Source: Archaeoglobus veneficus SNP6 (GTDB taxonomy: Archaea > Halobacteriota > Archaeoglobi > Archaeoglobales > Archaeoglobaceae). From it: a DNA stretch of 64,000 nt. Positions within the stretch are counted from its first letter, which is position 1. Each line of letters opens with the position of its first letter. Below are positions 30,011 through 38,886 of this stretch, in pieces. Where the stretch lies: the NCBI RefSeq assembly GCF_000194625.1, contig NC_015320.1:790612-854611 (forward strand), written 5' to 3'. Under the pieces are notes generated by a model that did not search any database, was not told the DNA's origin, and worked only from the letters and a program-made list of their open reading frames with translations. The translations under genes were made by a program, and so were the position numbers.

Positions 30011-30727
30011 TTACATAACCCCTAAGTACTTGTGAACCTGTGGTATAACCCTCACATCGACACATACCTTCTCCATAAGCACCTTTTGCAGCTCCAGTAT
30101 TGTTTCTATTCCTCTCTTGCTTGTGCCGAAGACTGGCTGCAGGATGAAACACTCAACGTAGTTCTCAACACTTATGGCGTTGTTTATAACTTCTTCTGCG
30201 TCAAACCTTTCGGGAAGAACGAATTTGCAGAACGTGAGTCTGTCTTCTCTGTTCCTCAGGATCCTGAAGCACCTTACTGTGTTCTCAACGAGCTCTTCGT
30301 AACCATCTACAATAGCTTCCCTGACTTTAAAGTCTCCGGCAACGAAATCAACGTGTGTAAGTTTTTTAGCCATCTCCGGCAAGCTCATGTTGGTTTCGAG
30401 GTAGAACGGCCTTGTTTTCGGTAGAGATGCAATGAAGTCCGCGTACAGAAGTGGCTCACCTCCGGTGAGGCATATCGAGTGGACGTTCCTGTCGAAGAAT
30501 TCTGATACATATTCTCTGCTCACAGGATTCGGCAATTTCTCACCGGTTATATGGTTTGTGCAGTCCGTAGAATCTGTTGGCGTATCACAGTAAATGCAGT
30601 TTAGATTACATCTTGCAAAGCGTACGAAAAGCTGCCTTACCCCTACGAGAATACCTTCGCCCTGTATTGACTCGAAGATTTCTCTTATTTCTGCAAAGCC
30701 CTGAATGCTCTCTGCCTGCGAACACAT
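30011..30727 (-). CDS. queE: 7-carboxy-7-deazaguanine synthase (QueE), radical SAM
   Basis: A 238-residue radical SAM enzyme contracting carboxy-tetrahydropterin to 7-carboxy-7-deazaguanine. The cluster motif is Cys40-x3-Cys44-x2-Cys47, preceded by Ser-Ile-Gln-Gly-Glu-Gly, and Thr-Gly-Gly-Glu-Pro-Leu follows. The only in-frame start before the conserved region is ATG 30727. The reading frame therefore overlaps the end of queC by 43 nt, longer than most overlaps here. It fits the queD-queE-queC operon. Confidence 0.92.
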   Translation of the reverse strand: MCSQAESIQGFAEIREIFESIQGEGILVGVRQLFVRFARCNLNCIYCDTPTDSTDCTNHITGEKLPNPVSREYVSEFFDRNVHSICLTGGEPLLYADFIASLPKTRPFYLETNMSLPEMAKKLTHVDFVAGDFKVREAIVDGYEELVENTVRCFRILRNREDRLTFCKFVLPERFDAEEVINNAISVENYVECFILQPVFGTSKRGIETILELQKVLMEKVCVDVRVIPQVHKYLGVM

Positions 30728-31320
30728 GATTCACACTTCCCGCATGGCTCGTCGTAGCTGTAGTAGCAGCTCCACGTTAGCTCGAATGGAAAGTTCATCG
30801 ACATACCGAGTTTCACGATCTCTGTTTTGTCAAGCTTTATGAGGGGTGCGTAAACGCTGACCCCGTTTACTATTCTTAGAGCGTCATTCATCGCTTTAAC
30901 GAACTCCTCGGAGTTATCGGGAAACGTCTGCGCTTCTTCCCCATTGAAGCCTACCACTACGGCATTACACCCCATAGACTCCGCGAAAGCTGCTGCTATT
31001 GATATGAAGACCATGTTACGGTTGGGCACCCAGACAGCCTTTGCTGTCTCTTCGGCAACTGCTTCAAGTATTTCCTCGCTAACCTCTGGTATTCTGCCCT
31101 CTGTCAGACCGCTGCTGAGATTTGCAAGCCATGGAAGCTCTATCACTTTATGTGCTACGCCGTAGTATTTGCAGAGCTTTCCTGCATATTCGATCTCCTT
31201 CTTTGCTGCCATCTGGCCGTAGTCGAAGGTCAAAGCGAGCTCAATGCTCCCTTCCTGTAGCGCCTTTGCCATTGCAACGCCAGAATCCATCCCACCACTG
31301 AGCACGGCTACGAATTTCAT
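30685..31320 (-). CDS. queC: 7-cyano-7-deazaguanine synthase (QueC)
   Basis: A 211-residue ATP-dependent ligase making preQ0 from 7-carboxy-7-deazaguanine and ammonia. The PP-loop Ser-Gly-Gly-Met-Asp-Ser is at residues 8-13. The C-terminal zinc motif Cys-Gly-Lys-Cys-Glu-Ser-Cys with an earlier Cys-Tyr-Tyr-Ser is intact. It is first in the operon and divergent from the radical SAM gene at 31366, with only 45 nt between. Confidence 0.94.
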   Translation of the reverse strand: MKFVAVLSGGMDSGVAMAKALQEGSIELALTFDYGQMAAKKEIEYAGKLCKYYGVAHKVIELPWLANLSSGLTEGRIPEVSEEILEAVAEETAKAVWVPNRNMVFISIAAAFAESMGCNAVVVGFNGEEAQTFPDNSEEFVKAMNDALRIVNGVSVYAPLIKLDKTEIVKLGMSMNFPFELTWSCYYSYDEPCGKCESCVRRQRAFRALQK

Positions 31321-31365
31321 TCAAATCACCGTTTGGCTTTTTAGCCCACCACTCAACGTGAGGTC

Positions 31366-32424
31366 ATGCTTTACATAGTTTTCCTCACCGCACGCTGCAA
31401 CCTCGTATGCAGGTACTGCGGGGGCAGCATCGATGAGTCCGTAATGCCCCCTGAGCCGACGTATTCCATCGAAGAGCTTCGCAGGTTTGTAGAGAATGAC
31501 CCTCATCCCATCATAGCCTTCTACGGTGGAGAGCCCCTTTTGAGAATCGACCTCTTGGAGAAGATAATGGATAACATATATGCTGAACACTATGTGCTGC
31601 AGACGAACGGATTGCTTCTCGACAGGCTGAAAGAGGAACACCTCAGCAGACTTTCGACGATACTTGTTTCCATAGATGGTATTAAGGAGGTTACGGACTT
31701 CTACAAGGGCAGGGTTTACGATAGGGTGATGGAGAATGTTGCGATGATTCGAAAGCGTTACAGCGGCGAACTAATCGCGAGGATGGTGGCGTGCGAGAAA
31801 ACGGACATCTTCAGGGATGTCGTACACCTCCTTCAGCACTTCGATTACGCTCACTGGCAGCTCAACGCTGTGTGGAGCCCCGATGGCCTGTGGAGCGACT
31901 TTGGTGGCTGGGTGAGAAAGTACAATGCTGGAATAACGAGGCTCGTTGACTTCTGGCTTGAGAGTATGAAGAAGGGAACAGTCGAGGGAATAGTTCCATT
32001 CCTTGGTGTTCTGAAGGCTCTGATGTTCGAGCCAAACACCTCCCCACCATGTGGTGCGGGAACGAACGCCTTTGCCATTACGACCGACGGCAGAGTCGTT
32101 GCATGCCCCATATGTGCAGACTTTGAATGGAACGTCTTGGGAACTCTACAAGACGACGTATTCGGCCTTCCACGGGTTGAAATCCTTGAACCATGCAAAA
32201 GTTGTGAGCTGAAGAGTGTATGTGGGGGCAGGTGTCTGTTCTTCAACAGGGAAAGGCTGTGGGGCGACGAAGGCTTTAACCTCGTTTGTTCGACTGCAAG
32301 ACACCTTATCCACGAAATTATGAAGGTTAGACAGGAGATAGAAGAACTCGTTGACACTGGTGTGATTGATGCCAGTGACCTTTTCTATCCAAAATACAAC
32401 AATACGACCGAGATAATTCCTTGA
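31366..32424 (+). CDS. SPASM-domain radical SAM protein, AF0577-like family
   Basis: A 352-residue radical SAM enzyme with Cys11-x3-Cys15-x2-Cys18 only ten residues from the start, Tyr-Gly-Gly-Glu-Pro-Leu, and a C-terminal SPASM cysteine set (Cys-Gly-Ala-Gly, Cys-Pro-Ile-Cys, Cys-Lys-Ser-Cys, Cys-Gly-Gly-Arg-Cys). It resembles the archaeal AF0577-type group annotated as putative peptide-modifying. SPASM proteins usually modify peptides or proteins. No small precursor gene is evident on either side. The start has gaggtc almost touching the ATG, so the mRNA may be leaderless. Confidence 0.72.
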   Translation: MLYIVFLTARCNLVCRYCGGSIDESVMPPEPTYSIEELRRFVENDPHPIIAFYGGEPLLRIDLLEKIMDNIYAEHYVLQTNGLLLDRLKEEHLSRLSTILVSIDGIKEVTDFYKGRVYDRVMENVAMIRKRYSGELIARMVACEKTDIFRDVVHLLQHFDYAHWQLNAVWSPDGLWSDFGGWVRKYNAGITRLVDFWLESMKKGTVEGIVPFLGVLKALMFEPNTSPPCGAGTNAFAITTDGRVVACPICADFEWNVLGTLQDDVFGLPRVEILEPCKSCELKSVCGGRCLFFNRERLWGDEGFNLVCSTARHLIHEIMKVRQEIEELVDTGVIDASDLFYPKYNNTTEIIP

Positions 32425-32429
32425 GACTA

Positions 32430-33308
32430 TTAATCTTTATTCAGTCGTTCTTCAGCTTCCCGGGCTGCTCTTACAGCAGCCCTGAGGGTGGCAAAGCCTG
32501 TGTGATAAGGCACTTCACCGTCTGGAGAGAAAACGAAGTTTCCTGCTGTAAGCCCCTCCTCAACGCATCTTTTTGCCTCCTCTTCAGCCTTCTCCTCATT
32601 CCAGTTCTTCATCCTTTCTGCACTGATGTTTCCAAGGAGTGTTAAACTGCAGCGCTTTCTGACTTCAAGAATACTTTCCTTGCTGCTAACTATCGCAGCA
32701 CTGAAGCCTGCTTTTTCGATGAGTTCTGCAATTTCTGCAATTCTGCCTCCTGCGTAGCAGACATCTTTCCATGCAAGCTTTTCCACCCTTTCTATGCTTT
32801 TCGGCGTCCTGTCTTCTTCATTGCTTTCGTCGAAGAGGATAACCATGTCTGCTCCTTCCTCGAACTGCCTCTTAATCCATTCGGAGCAAAAGGGAAGAAG
32901 TCTCTCAGCAAGCCTCAGCTTAGCCTCACCTTTGAGGGTTGAAAGCATGGATGCAAGCTTTAAGGGTGAGAGGCATGCCCCAACGACGAAATCCTCTTCT
33001 GAGAGCATGGATATTGCTCTTAGCATCGCCGATGCGAACTTTCCTTCTTCTCCAACTTCGAGGGCGTCGATGTCTTCTTCGCTCATAACAAGTGGCTGAG
33101 GTTCTCTCGTGTACTTGGAGAGAAAGAACTCAACCTCTACTCCGGGCACCGCTGCATATAAGCAATCATGGCCCAGCATGCGCTGGAGGAGTTTCTGGCC
33201 CATGAATATGCTGTGAGCTGATGAAAAGTACATCCTCCTTCCTATCCCAAGTGCCTTGGCTCCGTGGTATGGTGCGAATATATAAACTTCCACGCTGCCA
33301 GAAACCAC
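32430..33308 (-). CDS. Uroporphyrinogen decarboxylase-like (URO-D superfamily) protein
   Basis: A 292-residue TIM-barrel-like protein. The C-terminal segment Asn-Phe-Val-Phe-Ser-Pro-Asp-Gly-Glu-Val-Pro-Tyr-His-Thr and the middle Leu-Leu-Gly-Asn-Ile fit the URO-D superfamily, which includes methyltransferases such as MtaA. It is shorter than most family members (~340) and lacks an obvious metal-binding His-x-Cys set. Archaea of this type use the siroheme route to heme, so true uroporphyrinogen decarboxylase is unlikely. A C1 or corrinoid-linked role is possible but not shown. Confidence 0.6.
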   Translation of the reverse strand: MVSGSVEVYIFAPYHGAKALGIGRRMYFSSAHSIFMGQKLLQRMLGHDCLYAAVPGVEVEFFLSKYTREPQPLVMSEEDIDALEVGEEGKFASAMLRAISMLSEEDFVVGACLSPLKLASMLSTLKGEAKLRLAERLLPFCSEWIKRQFEEGADMVILFDESNEEDRTPKSIERVEKLAWKDVCYAGGRIAEIAELIEKAGFSAAIVSSKESILEVRKRCSLTLLGNISAERMKNWNEEKAEEEAKRCVEEGLTAGNFVFSPDGEVPYHTGFATLRAAVRAAREAEERLNKD

Positions 33309-33358
33309 TACGTGTTAATAAATTTTAAGGTTGAGAGAATAATTAGGACTGATACTTA

Positions 33359-33913
33359 CTACCTTTTGCATATCTTTATAAAGTTGCGGTAGAAGTCAAC
33401 GCCCCTTTCGGTGTGGTACACCTCCGGGTGCCACTGGACACCGTATATTGGTTTTTCTTTGTGTCTCATGGCCTCTATTTTACACACGTCGGATTCTGCA
33501 AGGTGCTTGAAGTCTTCGGGCATCTTTTTAACCTCATCTGCGTGGCTTGCCCATGCTTTGAGTTCCTTCGGGAGTCCCTCGAAAATTTCGTCCTCCTCGA
33601 CTATTCTGACATTCACCTCAGCATAACCTCCGACCTGACCCTTTCCGACCTCACCGCCAAAGACCTTGGCGAGGAGCTGGTGTCCGAGGCATATCCCGAG
33701 AATCGGAACGTCGAGTTCTTTAACATAGAGTTCACAGTTTCCAGTTCTCTCCAGGCTTGGCCCTCCTCCGAGGACTATGCCGTCAGCATCCTTTATTTGC
33801 TCAACTGGCGTCGTGTTCTCGATAAGCTTCGATTCCACACCAAGGTCACGGAGGGTTCTGTGGATGAGGTGATTGTACTGCCCGTAGTTATAGACAACGT
33901 ATATTTTCACCAT
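33359..33913 (-). CDS. guaAA: GMP synthase, glutaminase subunit
   Basis: A 184-residue class I glutamine amidotransferase that supplies ammonia to the separate archaeal GMP synthase ATPase subunit. The catalytic triad is visible: Cys in Gly-Ile-Cys-Leu-Gly-His-Gln, and His plus Glu in Gly-Val-Gln-Trp-His-Pro-Glu-Val. The start is Met-Val-Lys-Ile-Tyr-Val-Val-Tyr-Asn, the family start; four codons upstream are also open. The start overlaps the GH13 gene by 26 nt. The synthetase subunit is not in this window. Confidence 0.92.
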   Translation of the reverse strand: MVKIYVVYNYGQYNHLIHRTLRDLGVESKLIENTTPVEQIKDADGIVLGGGPSLERTGNCELYVKELDVPILGICLGHQLLAKVFGGEVGKGQVGGYAEVNVRIVEEDEIFEGLPKELKAWASHADEVKKMPEDFKHLAESDVCKIEAMRHKEKPIYGVQWHPEVYHTERGVDFYRNFIKICKR

Positions 33914-35810
33914 CGTCCCCCACATTACGCACTACAGATATCAATTTTTCGATGGTAGGGGCATAGCTCTGCTTCGATCTTGTAGAATGACGTCCAAAAC
34001 AGAATGGGAACCGTTCTTGGACTCTGACTTGCATTTTAGCAGAGTCCACTGAACTCGAGCTTCTTTCAACTGTATGGCCAGGACCGAATACCTGTACCTC
34101 CATCGGTTTTAGGTTGGCGTATAGTGCACGGACACCTCCAGTCTCAACAACCTTTGACTGCCCCTTCGTTCCAAAGTTGCTGTAAAGAATTGTGTAGACC
34201 TTGCCTTCTGGATTTAAGGCGAAGTCGACGAGCACGTAGCCACTCCAGTTATCGTTACTTGTGTTTGCGATGGTAACTACCTCGCTGTCATTCAGAATGC
34301 GGGAGAAAGCAAGTATGCCAGACTGCGTTGTAGATATACCAAAGCCCTTGCCATCACCCGAAACTTCCCTGAAGTACTGTCTTCCATATCTAAGCGCTGC
34401 ATAGGTACTTCTAAGCTTGGAAATCTCCTGAACAGCTTTGTAGAAAGGATGTTCCTCATTAAATGCATTCGGCTTTCCCCATAGAGCTTCGCGAACACTC
34501 AAATCTCTATTTCCGCTCCCATGCAACCCCTGCTCTGTGCCATAGTATATGCATGGTATGCCCTGCAGGGCGAAAAGGCATGCGATGCCCATGGTTAGCT
34601 GTGCATCGTATCTGCCGTCTCCGGGATAAAAACGGGAATGCTGGTCGTGATTGTCGAGAAATGTAACAAAGTAACGACTGCTCTCGCCATGAGAGCAGAG
34701 TAGCCCCCTCTGAACTTTCTTGCGATGCTCGAACATTCTGGCAAGCTCCGAAGGTGGGAGAAATCCCTTAACGACTGCTGGGAGTCTGTGGAAGAGGGGG
34801 AAATCTAGGGCAGCATCAACACCGATCAGATCATCGGCATCAGTAGCGCTCCTCCCAATGTACCTTGCTATCTTCTCCTCATTATCCCAGACCTCGCCAA
34901 AGGTGAAGAAGTTCCTCTTTCCAATGCTCAGTGCAAATTCTCGCATCGCATTGCCGAATATGCGGGCAAAGTAGCGCTCAACGTACTTCAGCGTGTCAAT
35001 TCTGAAACCATCTATATCGAACTTTGCTATCGCATACTGGTACGCTTTGATTAGAATGTCGCGCACCGGGTGATAATAGCCCCGCTCTGGCGTTATTTCT
35101 GCGTATTCTGTCACGAACTCCTTCAGGCTTTCGAAATCGCCTACATTGCCTCCTTTTCCCTGTCTTCTGAAGTACCTGTTGCGGCGGAGCTCATCTGGAT
35201 ATACGGCAGCATCTCTGTGACACTTTTTTGGAGCGTCCTCCCATCGCCCCTTGCCTTCTTCATCCCGCCAGTAAATTCTGTAGGGGTAACCTCTCCACGG
35301 AGCTGAATGCCGATGTCCTTCGTATTCAAAAACATCTCCAGCATGATTGAGAACAACATCGAGTATGACGTAGATGCCTCTCGCATGCGCTTCATCGATG
35401 AGTTGCTGTAGGTCCTCTTCACTACCGAACCGGGGATCTATTTCGAGAAAATTCTGAATGCCGTAGCCGTGGTAGGTGGCATCATCATACTGGCAGTTCT
35501 TGAAGACGGGGGACAGCCATATTGCTCCAACCCCAAGCCGTTCGAGATATCCAAGCTTGCTTTGAATTCCTTTAAGATTTCCACCTTGAAACACTCCACA
35601 TTCAGAATTCCACTCGTGCTTTGGCTCTTCAGAGCTGTTGAATCTGTCAACCATTATGAAGTATATCCAGGTATCTCTCCAATCCTCGGGAGATGGAAAT
35701 GGCTTTGGAATTTCTCTGATTTCTCCATTAACCAGCACTCTCTCTTTATGCCTCGATTTTGCTTTTTCAATAACTTCTCTAATCTTGGGATCCCGGATTG
35801 AGGACAGCAT
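33888..35810 (-). CDS. Glycoside hydrolase family 13 (alpha-amylase type)
   Basis: A 640-residue GH13 enzyme with no signal peptide, so intracellular. Conserved regions are Asp-Val-Val-Leu-Asn-His-Ala (region I), Asp-Gly-Phe-Arg-Ile-Asp-Thr (nucleophile Asp), Phe-Gly-Glu-Val-Trp (acid/base Glu) and Phe-Leu-Asp-Asn-His-Asp-Gln (transition-state Asp). It acts on alpha-glucans, perhaps glycogen or maltodextrins. The last ~60 residues, after Val-Phe-Gly-Pro-Gly-His-Thr-Val, look unlike a domain and run into guaAA, so the ancestral stop may have been lost. Confidence 0.85.
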   Translation of the reverse strand: MLSSIRDPKIREVIEKAKSRHKERVLVNGEIREIPKPFPSPEDWRDTWIYFIMVDRFNSSEEPKHEWNSECGVFQGGNLKGIQSKLGYLERLGVGAIWLSPVFKNCQYDDATYHGYGIQNFLEIDPRFGSEEDLQQLIDEAHARGIYVILDVVLNHAGDVFEYEGHRHSAPWRGYPYRIYWRDEEGKGRWEDAPKKCHRDAAVYPDELRRNRYFRRQGKGGNVGDFESLKEFVTEYAEITPERGYYHPVRDILIKAYQYAIAKFDIDGFRIDTLKYVERYFARIFGNAMREFALSIGKRNFFTFGEVWDNEEKIARYIGRSATDADDLIGVDAALDFPLFHRLPAVVKGFLPPSELARMFEHRKKVQRGLLCSHGESSRYFVTFLDNHDQHSRFYPGDGRYDAQLTMGIACLFALQGIPCIYYGTEQGLHGSGNRDLSVREALWGKPNAFNEEHPFYKAVQEISKLRSTYAALRYGRQYFREVSGDGKGFGISTTQSGILAFSRILNDSEVVTIANTSNDNWSGYVLVDFALNPEGKVYTILYSNFGTKGQSKVVETGGVRALYANLKPMEVQVFGPGHTVERSSSSVDSAKMQVRVQERFPFCFGRHSTRSKQSYAPTIEKLISVVRNVGDDGENIRCL

Positions 35811-36089
35811 TTTTGATGCTTTGTTTTAACTCAATAAAAAGTTTTTGGAAATTTTAATATTTAATACTAAACATAACTATTTGGATAGATATGCAGAGCA
35901 ACTACAGTTCAATCAACTCTGAACTAAATTAGTAGTAAAAGGAGGCTCTATCTGCTATAAATCAGAAAAATAAACCACCGGCGAAAACTATATCTTAGCC
36001 TTCAAAGAACCTGCAAATCTCGTCGAGACTTTTGCCACCCCTCCCTTTTCTGCTTGCAGTATTGATCTTTTTAGTTCAACTGTGTCGGC
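35811..36089. other. Intergenic gap of 279 bp
   Basis: A/T-rich. It holds promoter-like sequence for the GH13 gene (for example tttttatt and attaaatatt on the minus strand) and a stray aggagg at about 35939-35944 with no gene behind it. No coding or RNA gene is convincing. Confidence 0.5.
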
Positions 36090-37955
36090 TCACGTTATGC
36101 TTTCCATCACCCCTCCGTATCCGACGTACAGAATTCTGTCGGGTGAGAGAGCATCTATTACCTCTTTTCTGTGGGTTACTGCAATCAGAGTTATTCCTGC
36201 ATCTCTTGCAAGTTCAGAAATCTTTCTCGCAACTCTTACTGCAGTCATTTCGTCGAGGTGGGCTGCGAACTCGTCAACGAGCATCAGGCTCGGTCTCTTT
36301 GCAAGGCATAACGCGAGCTTGAACCTCTCTTTCTGCCCTGTAGATAGTTCACCGAATCTTGCCCTGTAAAGCACCGCATCAGATATTCCAGCCCTGTTCA
36401 GAACCTCGACTGCGAGAAATATGTCCTCTGTAATCTCATAGATGAGTTCCAGGATGCTCTTTTCCCCCACTTCAGGCTCGAACTCAGACGGAATCAGTAC
36501 TGCAACGCTGTCCGCTACAACTTCAACCTTTCCGCTGCTTGGTCTGTACGCTTCGCCTTCGAGATTCATGGCACTGCCTGCAATCAGCCGCAGGAGAGTG
36601 GTTTTTCCAGACCCACTCGCTCCAACGACTGCAACAACTTCTCCCGGCTTTATTTCGAAGTTGACATCTCTCAGGACGTACCTCTCCACAACTCTCTGCT
36701 TAACACCGAAGGATTCGAGCACTTTCCTAACGTCTCCTTTCACATCGTCGAGGTCGAGAAAGCTGCGGAAGAGCTTTGATACACCTTCAAACCTGAGCTT
36801 TTCCAGCTTTTTAACCTTTCCATAGCGCGAAACACATAGCCTGCCTCCATGCCTTCTCGCAATCTCGTCGCTCTCGAGGAACTTCTTTAGGTACATCTCA
36901 GCCTCTTTGCTAAGAGGTTTGTAGAGCACGGGCTTACCGGATGCGGTATCCCAGACGTAGTAAAAGCCTGCCTTCTCAAAGAACGGGTTAAACCTGGCCA
37001 TCTGGGCTATCGTCTCTACGAGGTGCTTCTTCATCCGCATTTCCGGGATTCTCCTCTCGCTTATCCATTCGACCGCAGTCCTTACAGCAAAGGCTCCAAT
37101 ACCATCTGCTCTGTAGTCTGGATGAACGACGACTCTTGCTATGCGTGAGGCTGCCGAATTGCATCTCTTCATCGCTTCCTTGCTTGCCTTTTCCCAGAGC
37201 TTGTGTCTCGCGATTTTAAGGGAGTATTTCTTTCTGAGCTCGGAAAATAGCTCTCTGAATACGTTCTCTGGTGAGAAAACGTTCTCAAACCACTCTTCTG
37301 GAAACACTTTCTCTCTGATGTTCTCAACAACTTCTCCATCAATTTTCCTGTGCATCAGCGGTACTGGTGGGTCAACCCTGACGTATGCGACGACTTCTGG
37401 CTCATAGGGCTGCCTGTCGAGCAGCTCGAAGATCAGAAAGCGCGAGGCAGGCGTTGAGCCCTTAATTTCGACGATGTGGACGTTTCTGCTTCCGCACTCG
37501 CATTCCGGTTTTGTGTTCGCTTCGATTAGCGTCCCGCAGTCGTAGCACTTCCAGAGCGCTACTTTGCTTTTCTGACTTGCGTAGTGATACTGCTCGAGTT
37601 CTGCTATTTTCTCGAAATCTTTCTCGTAAATGGCCTCTCTCGCGAGTATCCTGTACCTGTACACCTCCTTACCGAAACTGAGTCTTGGAAGCTCAATTTT
37701 CTTCGAAAAAACTTCCCATACCTTTATTTTATCTTTACCGTAAATCCTGTACAGCTCGTAATCGTCGAAAAAGAGGATTTTTCTTCCGTGCACATCCTTT
37801 GGCTCGCCCTTGATTACTATCTCTACTTCATCACCCTCAAAGAGCCAGGCAGCGATGCCAGACATGTAGAGTGTAAGTCCGTTGTCAAGTTCGACGACGC
37901 CAAACCATCTGTGGCGGTGTTTGGGGAGTTCGTGAGAAACAACCTTTGCTCGCAT
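36090..37955 (-). CDS. Acetyltransferase-ABC ATPase fusion protein (COG2401 type)
   Basis: About 621 residues. The first ~120 residues are beta-rich. A zinc-ribbon-like Cys-Tyr-Asp-Cys...Cys-Glu-Cys follows near residue 140. A GNAT-like region has Arg-Val-Val-Val-His-Pro-Asp-Tyr-Arg-Ala-Asp-Gly-Ile-Gly near 285. The C-terminal ABC ATPase has Walker A Gly-Ala-Ser-Gly-Ser-Gly-Lys-Thr-Thr, signature Leu-Ser-Thr-Gly-Gln-Lys-Glu and Walker B Leu-Met-Leu-Val-Asp-Glu. No membrane segment exists, so it is not a transporter. I start at Met-Arg-Ala-Lys; longer frames run antisense through the ASCH gene. Function unknown; RNA acetylation is possible. Confidence 0.75.
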   Translation of the reverse strand: MRAKVVSHELPKHRHRWFGVVELDNGLTLYMSGIAAWLFEGDEVEIVIKGEPKDVHGRKILFFDDYELYRIYGKDKIKVWEVFSKKIELPRLSFGKEVYRYRILAREAIYEKDFEKIAELEQYHYASQKSKVALWKCYDCGTLIEANTKPECECGSRNVHIVEIKGSTPASRFLIFELLDRQPYEPEVVAYVRVDPPVPLMHRKIDGEVVENIREKVFPEEWFENVFSPENVFRELFSELRKKYSLKIARHKLWEKASKEAMKRCNSAASRIARVVVHPDYRADGIGAFAVRTAVEWISERRIPEMRMKKHLVETIAQMARFNPFFEKAGFYYVWDTASGKPVLYKPLSKEAEMYLKKFLESDEIARRHGGRLCVSRYGKVKKLEKLRFEGVSKLFRSFLDLDDVKGDVRKVLESFGVKQRVVERYVLRDVNFEIKPGEVVAVVGASGSGKTTLLRLIAGSAMNLEGEAYRPSSGKVEVVADSVAVLIPSEFEPEVGEKSILELIYEITEDIFLAVEVLNRAGISDAVLYRARFGELSTGQKERFKLALCLAKRPSLMLVDEFAAHLDEMTAVRVARKISELARDAGITLIAVTHRKEVIDALSPDRILYVGYGGVMESIT

Positions 37956-37992
37956 CGAAACATTATTTTTCTCCAGCAGATAAACATTTTTC

Positions 37993-38364
37993 GTGAGAGG
38001 GCTCATAATCAGACAACCCTTTGCCTCTATGATTGTAAGAGGCATTAAAAAGTGGGAAATAAGGAGGAGGAAAACTAGCGTCAGAGGAGACGTTCTAATT
38101 ATCTGCAATGGATTCGCCATAGGTAGAGCTAAGCTCGTTGACGTTCTCGGCCCGTTCAGCGTTGATGAACTCATGAAATACCAGGACTATCACAGAGTCG
38201 ACGAGGAGTTTTTAAGGGAGTATTCCGGGGGAAGGAAGCTCTATGCGTGGGTCTTCGAAGAACCGGAAGAGTTCCGGGAGAAGGTAAAGGTTGAGATTCC
38301 GAGAGGGGCTCAGGTGTGGGTAAGGCTGGAAAAGTGGGCTGAAAAGGAGAAGTTAAGGGATTAA
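37993..38364 (+). CDS. ASCH-domain protein (EOLA-like)
   Basis: A 123-residue ASCH-fold protein starting at GTG. The start Ile-Ile-Arg-Gln-Pro-Phe-Ala and Gly17-x-Lys-Lys-Trp-Glu22-x-Arg are typical. ASCH domains resemble PUA domains and are thought to bind RNA. Some (E. coli YqfB) hydrolyse N4-acetylcytidine, but the catalytic Thr of that enzyme is Glu22 here, as in EOLA proteins. It is divergent from the acetyltransferase-ABC fusion by 37 nt and ends 4 nt into cmk on the opposite strand. Confidence 0.82.
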   Translation: MRGLIIRQPFASMIVRGIKKWEIRRRKTSVRGDVLIICNGFAIGRAKLVDVLGPFSVDELMKYQDYHRVDEEFLREYSGGRKLYAWVFEEPEEFREKVKVEIPRGAQVWVRLEKWAEKEKLRD

Positions 38365-38885
38365 CATCCAAACTCTTCGGCAGCCCTGAGTATTAATTCA
38401 GCAATCGTCTCAGCCGAGAAGCAGGCTGAGTTTATCACAAGGTGGTAAATACTCCAGTCGTCTATATCTATACCGTAGTACTTCCTGTACCTTCTCCTCT
38501 CGTACTCCTCTCTTTTCCTCGTTTCGTGCCTCACCTGCTCGATGCTCTTCTTCTCTCTCTTTGCTATCCTTGCGAACCTCGTTTCTTCGTCGGCATAGAT
38601 GAGGACTTTCAGGGCGTCTTCCACCATCCAGCCGGAAAGCCTACCCTCTACGACTATGTTGTCCTCTTTTTCGGCGATTTCCTTCTGGGTTCTGTCTATG
38701 TATATGTCGATTTCTTCGTTCTCGTCGGCAATTTTGCTGAACTCCTCCAGCGTGCAGCCTCTCTCCCTTGCAAGCTGTCTAAAGATCTCTCCTGCTGAGA
38801 TAAGCTTGAATCCCAGCCTGGAGGCGACGATCTTCGCAACGGTGCTCGTTCCACTTCCGGGCGGTCCAGAAATCGTGATCTTCAT
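38361..38885 (-). CDS. cmk: Cytidylate kinase, archaeal type
   Basis: A 174-residue nucleotide kinase phosphorylating CMP (and dCMP) with ATP. P-loop Gly-Pro-Pro-Gly-Ser-Gly-Thr-Ser-Thr is at residues 7-15. Glu-Gly-Arg-Leu-Ser-Gly and the lid-type Arg-Lys-Arg-Glu-Glu-Tyr-Glu-Arg-Arg-Arg-Tyr fit the archaeal family. It is the last gene of the ribosomal protein operon, a standard place in euryarchaea. Its end overlaps the convergent ASCH gene. Confidence 0.93.
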   Translation of the reverse strand: MKITISGPPGSGTSTVAKIVASRLGFKLISAGEIFRQLARERGCTLEEFSKIADENEEIDIYIDRTQKEIAEKEDNIVVEGRLSGWMVEDALKVLIYADEETRFARIAKREKKSIEQVRHETRKREEYERRRYRKYYGIDIDDWSIYHLVINSACFSAETIAELILRAAEEFGC

Positions 38886-38886
38886 G

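Noticed and set aside
35891-35932. 13-codon frame in the GH13 upstream gap
   Set aside because: No ribosome site, no conserved features, and chance length.
37956-38174. N-terminal extension of the acetyltransferase-ABC fusion with a hydrophobic stretch
   Set aside because: It is antisense to the ASCH gene, whose coding pattern is clear. The fusion protein starts naturally at Met-Arg-Ala-Lys.
37993-38364. N4-acetylcytidine amidohydrolase assignment for the ASCH protein
   Set aside because: The catalytic Thr of YqfB aligns with Glu22 here, so the activity cannot be assumed; kept as an inference only.
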